Below, one piece after another: positions 21,581 through 28,587 of a stretch of 64,000 bases of DNA. The translations under genes were made by a program, and so were the position numbers. The stretch comes from Streptomyces sp. SW4. Its GTDB lineage: Bacteria > Actinomycetota > Actinomycetes > Streptomycetales > Streptomycetaceae. The DNA lies in contig QKWM01000004.1 of NCBI GenBank assembly GCA_003248315.1, forward strand, positions 1,798,001 through 1,862,000, given 5' to 3'. Numbering within the stretch: the stretch's first letter is position 1; each line of letters opens with the position of its first letter. The notes beneath the pieces were generated by a model, which saw only the letters and a program-made list of their open reading frames with translations, ran no database searches and was not told the origin of the DNA.

Positions 21581-21613
21581 GTTCGGACGGAGTTCGGACG
21601 GAGTTCGGACGGA
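21581..21613. repeat. Three 11-bp direct repeats (gttcggacgga)
   Basis: gttcggacgga occurs three times without interruption at 21581-21591, 21592-21602 and 21603-21613. The 11-bp period puts copies on the same face of the helix. It lies about 110 bases upstream of the XRE start, so it may be an operator. Confidence 0.8.
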
Positions 21614-21709
21614 GGGGGAGGGGAAAACGGTCGGGAGACGGCCGTGGGGCGACGCGAAGATGACGGAAAAATTGCCCAACAAGCGGTACGGGCGGGGCCA
21701 ATTCGGTCA

Positions 21710-21738
21710 CGTGCACGTGCATCTGCCCTTGCATCTGC
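21710..21738 (+). promoter_or_regulatory. 29-bp conserved element upstream of the ATP-binding gene
   Basis: Consists of CGTGCACGTGCA, containing the palindrome TGCACGTGCA, followed by TCTGCCC and TTGCATCTGC; the unit TGCATCTGC occurs twice, 11 bp apart. A 28/29 identical copy lies upstream of the DUF397 gene, in the same orientation relative to that gene. It sits 75 bases before the ATP-binding start. Confidence 0.8.
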
Positions 21739-21812
21739 GGTACGCATCCGAAACCATGGTCCCGCACCACCGCGCCGCATCGCTACGACCGCGAATTCCG
21801 GGAGTGCCTCGC

Positions 21813-22316
21813 ATGGGGACGAATGGATCGACCATGCTCGAGCCGTTACGGCAGGGCCTTCCGCCGCTGGACCCCGCGGACGTGTCCAATGCCGCCTCCT
21901 GTGCCCTGCCCGCCCGCTACGAAGCGGTGCGCGAGGCCAGACGCTTCACCCGCCGCACCCTCGACGGCTGGAACACCGGCGACCGCTTCGACGACGTCTG
22001 CCTGGTCGTGTCGGAACTGGTCACCAACGCCCTGCGGCACGCGGTGCCGGCCGGCGCCCCGGCCCTCGCCGACCAGCCGCCGGTACGGCTGCACCTGCTG
22101 CGCTGGACGGAGCGGCTGGTGTGCGCGGTGCGCGACCCCAGCCAGGACAGCCCGGTCGCCCGGGAGGCCGACGACTTCTCCGCCGAGTCGGGGCGGGGCC
22201 TGTTCCTGGTCGACTCCTTCAGCGACAGCTGGGGCTGGCACCCGATGGCCGGGCCGTTCAGCGGCAAGGTCGTCTGGGCGCTCTTCCGGCTCACGCGGCC
22301 GGCGGCCGCCGACTGA
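21813..22316 (+). CDS. ATP-binding anti-sigma/AbaA-like kinase
   Basis: 167-residue GHKL-fold (HATPase_c_2) protein like RsbW/AbaA-type regulators. ATG 21813 follows GGGAG; in-frame residues further upstream do not look like protein. N box: DVCLVVSELVTNALRHA. G1-like: CAVRDPSQDSPV. G2-like: GRGLFLVDSFSDSWGW. The partner protein is not known; in such Streptomyces sets these proteins act with an XRE regulator and a DUF397 protein in developmental or antibiotic control. It shares a 29-bp upstream element with the DUF397 gene. Intact frame. Confidence 0.88.
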   Translation: MGTNGSTMLEPLRQGLPPLDPADVSNAASCALPARYEAVREARRFTRRTLDGWNTGDRFDDVCLVVSELVTNALRHAVPAGAPALADQPPVRLHLLRWTERLVCAVRDPSQDSPVAREADDFSAESGRGLFLVDSFSDSWGWHPMAGPFSGKVVWALFRLTRPAAAD

Positions 22317-22485
22317 TCCTGCGCCGCACGTCCGCGCGCCGCGTTTCTACGCGCGTCACCGGCGGTGAGCAGGACACCACCCGGCGCCACGGCCGGGAGG
22401 GGCGGCGGCTCCTGGTGACCGCGGCCGAGCGGGAGCGGCGGCTCCTGGAACCGCGGCGCGGTGGGGGCGGCGGCTCCTCGCGGGA

Positions 22486-22755
22486 TCAGCCCGCCACCAG
22501 GTGGTCGAACTCGCCGTCCTTGATCCCCAGCAGCATCGCCTCGATCTCGGCGCGCGTGTAGACGAGCGCCGGGCCGTCGGGGAAGCGGGAGTTGCGCACG
22601 GCCACGTCCCCGCCCGGCAGGCGCGCGAACTCCACGCACGAGCCCTGCGAGTTGCTGTGCCGGCTCTTCTGCCAGGCCACTCCGCGGAGCCTCGTGGCCG
22701 CGATGCCGTTGTACACGCCGGACGCGTCGTCAACGTCGTACACGTCGTGGTTCAC
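22486..22755 (-). CDS. DUF397 small regulatory protein
   Basis: 89 residues from GTG 22755, 9 bases after GGGAG. The DUF397 core W-Q-K-S-R-H-S-N-S-Q-G-S-C-V-E-F-A and VAVRNSRFPDGPALVYTRAE is complete. These small proteins are encoded beside WhiJ-like XRE regulators and are thought to modulate them directly. Its upstream region (22841-22869) carries the 29-bp element shared with the ATP-binding gene. Intact frame. Confidence 0.93.
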   Translation of the reverse strand: MNHDVYDVDDASGVYNGIAATRLRGVAWQKSRHSNSQGSCVEFARLPGGDVAVRNSRFPDGPALVYTRAEIEAMLLGIKDGEFDHLVAG

Positions 22756-22840
22756 AGGTCGCTCCCGGTGCCGGTGTGCACTGACTGGTGTGGCCATTGA
22801 TGCAGTGGTCAACTGACCCGGATCATAACTCCGTTCAAGT

Positions 22841-22869
22841 GCAGATGCATGGGCAGATGCACGTGCACG
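22841..22869 (-). promoter_or_regulatory. 29-bp conserved element upstream of the DUF397 gene
   Basis: Minus-strand copy of the element at 21710-21738, with one difference (CCCATGC for CCCTTGC). It lies 85 bases before the DUF397 start, the same orientation and nearly the same distance as at the ATP-binding gene. Confidence 0.8.
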
Positions 22870-22992
22870 AGGGGTGGTCCCCCGATTACAGCTCCGGCGG
22901 TCCCTCCAGCGGGACCTCGCCTTCTTTGACGCGCGTGTCGAGCAAGTCGTTCCCGCCGTCTGCCCGGCGGCGCCCGGACCATGCGCACGACA

Positions 22993-23025
22993 GCAGGGGC
23001 CCGCCGGTGAACGGCGGGCCCCTGC
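22993..23025 (-). terminator. Strong hairpin after the S18 operon
   Basis: gcaggggcccgccg (22993-23006) pairs perfectly with 23012-23025 (14 bp), loop gtgaa. It lies 23 bases after the S18 stop and should end the L33-L31-CobW-S18 transcript. Confidence 0.85.
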
Positions 23026-23048
23026 AGGGAGGACGGCGGATGCGGCCG

Positions 23049-23282
23049 TCAGCGGCCGGCGTAGGGCAGCAGCGCCATCTCGCGGGCGTTCTTGATCGCC
23101 CGGGCCAGCTGCCGCTGCTGCTGGGAGGTGACGCGGGTGACGCGGCGGCTGCGGATCTTGCCGCGGTCGGAGATGAACTTCCGCAGCAGGTCGGTGTCCT
23201 TGTAGTCGATGTACGTCACCCCGGCCTGGTCCAGCGGGTTGGGGCGCTGCCGGGCGGGCTTGCGGTCGTTCTTGCGGGGCAC
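23049..23282 (-). CDS. rpsR: Ribosomal protein S18, zinc-independent paralogue
   Basis: 77-residue S18. Conserved [22 protein letters not shown] and the [23 protein letters not shown] block are present. It has no Cys, so it is the C-minus form made under zinc shortage to replace a zinc-ribbon paralogue elsewhere in the genome. GTG 23282 is 3 bases from the stop of the CobW-like gene. Last gene of a Zur-type operon. Intact frame. Confidence 0.95.
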   Translation of the reverse strand: MPRKNDRKPARQRPNPLDQAGVTYIDYKDTDLLRKFISDRGKIRSRRVTRVTSQQQRQLARAIKNAREMALLPYAGR

Positions 23283-23285
23283 GGG

Positions 23286-24435
23286 TCAGACCTCCAGGAG
23301 GGTGTCGAAGGCGGACGGCAGCCGCTGCCAGGCGTCCCGGCCCGCGGCGTACTCGGCATCGGTCAGCAGGCAGGACTCCAGCAGCCGCTCCAGCCCGTCC
23401 CGGTCGAGGCCGGGCGAGGTGAAGACCAGGTGCTGGCAGCGGTCGCCGTGTTCGGGGTGCCACTCCAGTGCGGCGGCGGCCCGGCGCACGGGCGGGACCA
23501 TCTCCCAGGCGGCGTCGGGCAGCGCGGCCAGCCAGGGCCCGGCCCCCTCGACGCACAGGGCGCCGCCGGCGGCGTCCCAGTGCAGCAGCGTGTCCGGTTT
23601 GTCGGCGAGCCAGAAGCGGCCCCGGCTGCGGGCCGCGGCGCAGGTCAGGTCCTCCAGCGCCGCGTACAGCCGCTCCGGGTGGAAGGGGCGGCGCCGGCGC
23701 CAGACCAGCGTCGTCACCCCGTGCGCGTCGGCCTCGGCGGGCAGCAGGGCGCACGCGGGTGCTGAGCCGCGGCGGCGGCCTCGACGTCGAACCCGGCGCG
23801 GGCGGCGCCGGCCAGGTCGCCGTCCGCGATCGGGACGCGGCGGGCCGTCGGGTGGAGCTGGGCCAGCAGTTCCCGGTCCTCGTCGTCGGCCTCCGGGGAG
23901 TCGGCGACGGCGAGGACGGGGGCGTACTCCAGCTGCCGCGCGAAGGTGTCGGCGACGGTGCGCTGGTCGGTGGCGGCGGCGGCCAGGCCGCCCTCGGCGA
24001 GGTCGTCGCCGTTGCCGAGGTACGGCAGGACCAGCGCCGGGTCGACGGCGGTGATCACGCCGGTGACGGTGAAGCCGCCGGCGGTGATCACCTCGGCCAT
24101 CGCCTTGGGCTCGACCGAGTCCCACAGCTCGACCACGGCGAGCGGGACGGTCCCGGAGTCCGCGAGCCGTTCCAGCTCGGGGACGAGGTCCTCGCGCAGG
24201 GCGCAGCAGGCGCAGTCGTTGACGAGCGGCGCCTCGCCGGAGGAGAGGACGCCGGTGGCGTCCCGGACGGTGCGCACGACGGTGCCCGCGGCGGCCGTCG
24301 CCAGGTCGTGGTGGAGGACGACGCCGCCGGGCACGTCCGCCAGCAGCCGGGCCACGGCCGCCCGCCGGGCGTCGGCGTGCAGGCCGGCGACGATCACCAC
24401 GGCAGGGCCGGCGGCCGGGCCTGCGAGGCGGTCAT
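23286..24435 (-). CDS. CobW/COG0523-like protein lacking a clear P-loop, two frame breaks
   Basis: About 384 residues, member of the CobW-like metallochaperone family found in Zur regulons. ATG 24435 overlaps the L31 stop (ATGA). The CxCC metal motif is present as [25 protein letters not shown] and [14 protein letters not shown] match the family, and the CobW C-terminal domain runs from DGDLAGA to [13 protein letters not shown] and [19 protein letters not shown]. The usual GxxGxGKT at the N-terminus is replaced by [19 protein letters not shown], without GK[ST]. Breaks near 24402 and 23758 each need one base. Proposed role: zinc delivery under deficiency, perhaps without GTP hydrolysis. Confidence 0.85.
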
Positions 24436-24695
24436 GCCCCGCCCCGCTTCTCCTGCTTGCCGTAGCGGCGCTCGAAGCGCTCGACGCGGCCGGCGGTGTC
24501 CAGGACGCGGGCGGTGCCGGTGTAGAAGGGGTGGCTGACGTTGGAGATCTCCACGTCGACGACCGGGTAGGTGTTGCCGTCCTCCCACTCGATCGTCTTG
24601 TCGCTCGTCATCGTGGAGCGGGTCAGGAAGGCGTGGTTCGCGGCCCGGTCACGGAAGACGACGGGCCCGTACTCCGGGTGGATTCCCTTGCGCAT
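24432..24695 (-). CDS. rpmE2: Ribosomal protein L31 type B (zinc-independent)
   Basis: 87 residues, ATG 24695 ([17 protein letters not shown]). Type B features: no CxxC pair, the text [20 protein letters not shown] and the ending [12 protein letters not shown]. It replaces the zinc-binding L31 when zinc is low and so frees zinc. Stop overlaps the start of the CobW-like gene. Intact frame. Confidence 0.96.
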   Translation of the reverse strand: MRKGIHPEYGPVVFRDRAANHAFLTRSTMTSDKTIEWEDGNTYPVVDVEISNVSHPFYTGTARVLDTAGRVERFERRYGKQEKRGGA

Positions 24696-24703
24696 GGCGG
24701 TGG

Positions 24704-24868
24704 TCAGCGCTCCTCTCGGAAGTCGACGTGGCGGCCGACGACCGGGTCGTACTTGCGCAGGGTCAGCCGGTCCGGGTCGTTGCGGCGGTTCTTGCGGGTC
24801 ACGTAGGTGAAGCCGGTCCCGGCCGTGGACCGGAGCTTGATGACCGGACGGAGTTCGTTGCGTGCCAT
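24704..24868 (-). CDS. rpmG: Ribosomal protein L33, zinc-independent form
   Basis: 54 residues, ATG 24868 to TGA 24704-24706. It begins [19 protein letters not shown], followed by [20 protein letters not shown]. No Cys at all, so it is the C-minus paralogue. A -10 hexamer TAAGAT ends 6 bases before the ATG, so the mRNA probably begins at the ATG (leaderless). First gene of the L33-L31-CobW-S18 operon, facing the L28-S14 operon across the Zur-like box. Confidence 0.95.
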   Translation of the reverse strand: MARNELRPVIKLRSTAGTGFTYVTRKNRRNDPDRLTLRKYDPVVGRHVDFREER

Positions 24869-24874
24869 GCTGGT

Positions 24875-24880
24875 ATCTTA
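24875..24880 (-). promoter_or_regulatory. -10 element of the L33 operon
   Basis: Minus strand TAAGAT, 6 bases before ATG 24868. The -35 is weak (GTCGTT about 18 bp upstream, across the Zur-like box). Predicts a leaderless transcript. Confidence 0.5.
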
Positions 24881-24881
24881 C

Positions 24882-24896
24882 TGAAAATGAATTCCA
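24882..24896. promoter_or_regulatory. Zur-like box between divergent ribosomal operons
   Basis: TGAAAATGAATTCCA, compared with the Streptomyces Zur consensus of the form TGAAAAT-G-ATTTTCA: the left half is perfect and the right half matches 5 of 7. It directly overlaps the spacer of the L33 promoter and lies 34 bases before the L28 start. The genes on both sides are classic Zur targets. Confidence 0.8.
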
Positions 24897-24929
24897 TTAA
24901 CGACTGCGCCTGAGGAGAGGTACGTCACC

Positions 24930-25166
24930 GTGTCCGCCCACTGCATGCTGACCGGCGCCCAGCCCGGCTTCGGCAACCGCATCTCCCACTCCCACCGGCG
25001 CACCTCCCGCCGGTTCGACCCGAACATCCAGACCAAGCGCTACTGGCTGCCCAGCGAGGGCCGGCACGTACGGCTGCGGCTGAGCGCGCGGGCGATCAAG
25101 ACCGTCGACGCGATCGGCGTCGAGGCGGCCGTGGCGCGCATCCGCGCGCGCGGGGTGAAGGTCTGA
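24930..25166 (+). CDS. rpmB: Ribosomal protein L28, zinc-independent paralogue
   Basis: 78 residues, GTG 24930 after [29 protein letters not shown] and [20 protein letters not shown] are L28 hallmarks. Only one Cys (no CxxC pairs), so the C-minus type. Followed after 13 bases by S14. Intact frame. Confidence 0.95.
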   Translation: MSAHCMLTGAQPGFGNRISHSHRRTSRRFDPNIQTKRYWLPSEGRHVRLRLSARAIKTVDAIGVEAAVARIRARGVKV

Positions 25167-25179
25167 GAGGGGACGTCCC

Positions 25180-25485
25180 ATGGCGAAGAAGAGCAAGATC
25201 GCGAAGAACGACCGGCGGCGCGAGGTCGTCGCCCGGTACGCCGCCCGCCGGGCCGAGCTGAAGGAGATCATCCGACGGCCGTCCAGCACCGACGCCGAAC
25301 GTCTCGCCGCCCAGCGGGAACTGCGCCGGCAGCCCAGGGACGCGAGCGCCACGCGCGTGCGCAACCGGGACCAGGTCGACGGGCGCCCCCGCGGGTACCT
25401 CCGCAGGTTCGGGCTCTCCCGCGTGGGCCTGCGCGAACAGGCGCATGCCGGGAACCTGCCGGGGGTGCGCAAGGCGTCCTGGTAG
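25180..25485 (+). CDS. rpsN: Ribosomal protein S14, zinc-independent form
   Basis: 101 residues (long form), ATG 25180. [20 protein letters not shown] and [20 protein letters not shown] are typical; no CxxC, unlike the short 61-residue zinc form. Second gene of the + strand Zur-type operon. Intact frame. Confidence 0.96.
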   Translation: MAKKSKIAKNDRRREVVARYAARRAELKEIIRRPSSTDAERLAAQRELRRQPRDASATRVRNRDQVDGRPRGYLRRFGLSRVGLREQAHAGNLPGVRKASW

Positions 25486-25624
25486 CTTGCGCTGTCATGG
25501 GCACGGCGCGGCGGGACCGGCACGGCACGGGCCCTGCATGGGGGCACGGTGCGGTGCGGCGGGGCACGGTGCGGTGCGGCACGGCACGGTCCATGCCGTC
25601 CGGCCGCCCGGCCGACCGTTCTCC

Positions 25625-25656
25625 CGTCCGTCCGTTCGTCCGTCCGTCCGTTCATC
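25625..25656. repeat. Tetranucleotide repeat (cgtc/cgtt)
   Basis: Eight consecutive 4-base units, mostly cgtc with cgtt and catc variants, in the 291-base gap between S14 and the lipoprotein gene. A second repetitive stretch, ggcacggtgcggtgcgg with variants, lies at about 25540-25590. No gene seen in this gap. Confidence 0.7.
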
Positions 25657-25697
25657 CGCACGGCAACAGCTGGGAGCTTCCGGTGACATCGGTGACT

Positions 25698-25733
25698 GTG
25701 GAAGGCGTGGAAACCGTGGAAAGCGTGGAAGGC
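25698..25733 (+). repeat. Four 9-bp repeats (gtggaaNNc)
   Basis: gtggaaggc, gtggaaacc, gtggaaagc, gtggaaggc in direct succession. They could code for Val-Glu-x repeats if a longer upstream start were used for the lipoprotein gene, but no ribosome site supports that. Confidence 0.65.
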
Positions 25734-25776
25734 AACGCGCGCACGTGCGGCCGCGACGGAAGCAGGAGCGGTGACG

Positions 25777-26341
25777 GTGGCACGCGCCGTGACGGGCGCG
25801 GAGGCTCCTGGACGCCGGCGCGGCGGCGGGGGCGCGGGCTCGCCGTGGCCCTGGGGCTGGTGGCCGCGTTCGGGCTCACCGCGTGCAGCGACGGCGGCTC
25901 CGGGGCGACTCCGGCGACAAGGGCCCGGCCACGCCCGGAGCGACGGCGAGCGCGGACACGGGCGGCGGCAGCGGCGGTTCGCCGTCCGCGCCCTCCGGTG
26001 AACTCGAGGGCAGCTGGCTGGCCACCGCCGACGGCAAGGCGGTGGCACTGATGATCAACGGCACCGAGGCCGGGCTGTTCGCCACCGGCGGCACCGTGTG
26101 CAAGGGCAGCGCCGGCGAGGACGGCGGCACCCGCACGATCCGCCTCGACTGCGCCGCCGGTGACAAGCAGCGAACGCAGGGGACGGTCGCGTCGGTCGAC
26201 GGCGGGACACTGCGGGTCGACTGGGGCGGCGGCCTCGGCGTGGAGACGTACACCAAGGCCGAGGGCGGTTCGCTGCCGCCGGGCCTGCCGACGGCGGGGT
26301 TGCCGACTGCGGGGCTGCCGACGGCGGGGCTGGGGTCCTGA
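25777..26341 (+). CDS. Lipoprotein with C-terminal GLPTA repeats, two frame breaks
   Basis: About 188-residue exported lipoprotein. GTG 25777 lies 8 bases after AGGAG. Arg-rich n-region, then RGLAVALGLVAAFGLTAC with lipobox LTAC and Ser at +2. Breaks near 25828 and 25912 each need one base. The mature part starts with a Gly/Ser linker, then SGELEGSWLATADGKAVALM, a C-K-G...D-C-A pair that may form a disulfide, and ends LPTAGLPTAGLPTAGLGS, a 15-bp tandem repeat. No family recognised. It converges on the DUF2786 gene, and a weak hairpin lies at 26343-26370. Confidence 0.68.
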
Positions 26342-26369
26342 CGCCCGAGCCGGGGAAGAGCCGGCCGGG

Positions 26370-27485
26370 CTACGGCAGCGGGCGGCGGGGGCCGACCTGG
26401 GCCCGGTCCGCCGCGGTGGTGCCCGCGGTCCAGCCCGCCGCGTCGGAGACGCCACGCACGCGCGTGGTCGTCGTCTCCGGGAACATCCGCTCCAGACGGT
26501 CGGTGACCGCGACCTCGCGGGTGGCGAGCACGGGCAGCAGGTCCTCGCTCACCGGCGCCGTCGCGGCGGCGCGCAACCGGTCGCCGACCCGGTGTGCGTA
26601 GGCCGCGAGGAAGGACTGGCGGAAGGTCTTGGTGCGCTTGCGGCCGCCCGCGCGCTGCGCGGCCTCCGCCGTGGTCATCGCCGCCTCGGCCTGCACCAGC
26701 AGCGAGGCGTACAGCAGCTCGACCACCTCCAGGTCCGACGCGAACCCGACCACGGTGGAGAAGCCGAACGGCTCGTTCCACACCGCGCGGCAGTGGTTGG
26801 CGTCGGCCACCGCGTCCAGCAGCACGGCCTTGGCCTGCTCGTAGGGCGGTTCCACGCCGATGCGGCAGGCGCCGGGCGCGTCGGGCGCGGGCGCGTGGGT
26901 CGCGAGCAGCGCCTCGTCGACGCTGTGCCGGGTCATCAGTTCCTGCGCCTTGGCGCTGAGGGCTTCCGCCTCCTCCGGATAGCCGGTCGCCTCCGCCTTG
27001 GCCAGCAGGGCGCGGATACGGGCGAGCGTGCGGGACTCGGCCGCCCCGTGCCGCCGCCGGGGCCCGTCGTCCAGGGGCTCCAGCGCGGGCAGGCGCACCA
27101 GCAGGCGGTACAGCTCCAGCACCGCGGTGGCGCGGGAGAAGCGGTCCGTGCGCGCGGCCGGGCGTCCCGTCCCGGCCGGCAGGCCGGCGAGCTGCGCGGC
27201 CCAGCGCGGCCCGCGCGGGCGGTCGTCCGGCGCCTGCGCCCTGATCAGCTCCGTCACGAGGTGCACGTGGGCGTCGTCCAGTTCCCGGCGCACGACGCGT
27301 ACGAGGTCGGCGGGCTGCCAGCCGCGTCCCCACGCCCCGGCGACCAGCTCCGTGCCGCGGCGCGCGAGTTCGGCGTCGGCCGCGGGGTCGGCGGCGAGCA
27401 GCGACGCGGCGCTGTCGAGGGTGGCGTCGGTGGTGTCGTACAGGGCGGTGCGCAGGGCGCGGTCGACGGTGCTGGACGTACTCAC
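26370..27485 (-). CDS. DUF2786 protein
   Basis: 371 residues, GTG 27485. The DUF2786 motif is at about residues 153-190 (ARIRALLAKAEATGYPEEAE, ALSAKAQELMTRHSVDEALL), followed by a larger domain with AVLLDAVADANHCRAVWNEP and RKRTKTFRQSFLAAYAHRVG. The N-terminal 140 residues are helical. Soluble, no catalytic residues known. Divergent from the HTH-Clp_N gene with about 100 bases between. Intact frame. Confidence 0.87.
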   Translation of the reverse strand: MSTSSTVDRALRTALYDTTDATLDSAASLLAADPAADAELARRGTELVAGAWGRGWQPADLVRVVRRELDDAHVHLVTELIRAQAPDDRPRGPRWAAQLAGLPAGTGRPAARTDRFSRATAVLELYRLLVRLPALEPLDDGPRRRHGAAESRTLARIRALLAKAEATGYPEEAEALSAKAQELMTRHSVDEALLATHAPAPDAPGACRIGVEPPYEQAKAVLLDAVADANHCRAVWNEPFGFSTVVGFASDLEVVELLYASLLVQAEAAMTTAEAAQRAGGRKRTKTFRQSFLAAYAHRVGDRLRAAATAPVSEDLLPVLATREVAVTDRLERMFPETTTTRVRGVSDAAGWTAGTTAADRAQVGPRRPLP

Positions 27486-27539
27486 CCGGCGATGGTGTCA
27501 CGCCCCGGCGCGGCGCACCCGACACCGCCTCGACCGACT

Positions 27540-27586
27540 GTCAACCGCCGGTTGACACCTCCAGGGGTGCAACCTACGGTTGACAC
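27540..27586 (+). promoter_or_regulatory. Leaderless promoter with two palindromic operators
   Basis: -35 TTGACA (27552-27557), 17-bp spacer, -10 TACGGT (27575-27580); the ATG is 6 bases further on, so transcription should begin at the start codon. GTCAACC-N3-GGTTGAC (27540-27556) overlaps the -35 and GCAACC-TAC-GGTTGA (27569-27583) covers the -10. Both share CAACC-N3-GGTTGACAC, with centres 28 bp apart. Confidence 0.82.
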
Positions 27587-28406
27587 ATGACGACGAACCC
27601 CAACCTCACGTCATCCGTGTCCGTCCGTCTCGACGACCTGATCGCGGCCATCAAGAAGGCGCACTCCGAGCCGCTCGAACAGCTGCAGGACGCGGTGATC
27701 GCGGGCGAGCACCTCGGCGAGGTGGCCGACCACCTGATCGGCCACTTCGTGGACCAGGCCCGGCGTTCGGGCGCCTCCTGGACGGACATCGGCAGGAAGA
27801 TGGGGGTCACGCGGCAGGCGGCGCAGAAGCGCTTCGTGCCGAAGGAGTTCAGCGATCTCGACCCCTCCCAGGGCTTCAGCCGGTTCACGCCCCGCGCCCG
27901 CAACGTGGTGATGGCCGCCCACAGCGAGGCCAGGACCGCCGGGGCCGGCGAGGGCCTGCCCGAACACCTCGTCCTCGGCCTGCTGCACGAGCCGGAGGGC
28001 CTCGCGGTCAAGGCCGTCGCGGCCCAGGGCGTCTCCCCGACGCGGTCCGCGAGGCGGCGCTCGGCGCGCTGCCGCCGGCCGTCGAGCAGGTCCCGGAACT
28101 GGTGCCGTACGGGCCGGCGGCCAAGAAGGTCCTGGAGCTGACCTTCCGCGAGGCCCTGCGGCTCGGCCACAACTACATCGGCACCGAGCACCTCCTGCTC
28201 GCCCTCCTGGAGCACGAGAACGGCGAGGGGACCCTGAGCGGGCTCGGCCTGACCAAGGAGCGGACCGAGGCGTACGTCACCGAGGTGCTCGCGGAGTTCC
28301 TGGAGACGACCGGGGCGGCCGGGATGCCGGGGCCACCGGGACGCGGGGCCGGGGAAGCTTCCGAGGCCGGTGGTGCCGGCGAGCCCGGCGGGGCGGCTCC
28401 CGGTAG
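27587..28406 (+). CDS. HTH plus Clp N-terminal domain protein, frame breaks
   Basis: Starts ATG 27587. Residues 1-90 carry a helix-turn-helix: QARRSGASWTDIGRKMGVTR and QAAQKRF. A double Clp_N domain follows: FTPRARNVVMAAHSEARTAG, PEHLVLGLLHEPEGLAVKAV, then after one break near 28041 LGHNYIGTEHLLLALLEHEN. There is no ATPase domain, so it is not a chaperone but probably a regulator that uses Clp_N to sense clients or adaptors. The stop is uncertain: with a further lost base near 28340 it would end at TAG 28404-28406; as read, the frame runs into the next gene. The promoter carries two palindromes that it probably binds itself. Confidence 0.78.
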
Positions 28407-28490
28407 CCAGCCGGCGGCCGGGGGCGAGGGCCGGAGCGGCGAGCGCCATGAGGGCCGCGGGCGCGTCCGGCGTCCGGGACGTCGCCCGGG

Positions 28491-28553
28491 GCCGTCGACC
28501 GAGGCCGTCGACCGGGGCCGTCGACCGAGCCGTCGACCGAGGCCGTCGTCCGG
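28491..28553. repeat. 12-bp repeats (gccgtcgaccga)
   Basis: Five imperfect copies of ggccgtcgaccg(a/g)g between the HTH-Clp_N gene and the polymerase gene. No hairpin terminator is otherwise visible here; alternating copies could pair through the self-complementary gtcgac core. Confidence 0.7.
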
Positions 28554-28587
28554 GGGCGTTGTCAGACCCTCCTGCGAGACTCGCAGC

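Larger units (their letters stand above)
21473..21812. other. Divergent control region of the XRE and ATP-binding genes
   Basis: 340 bases without a gene. Holds three direct 11-bp repeats (21581-21613) nearer the XRE gene and a 29-bp element (21710-21738) nearer the ATP-binding gene. The region is visibly less GC-rich than the flanking genes, as expected for promoters. Confidence 0.6.
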
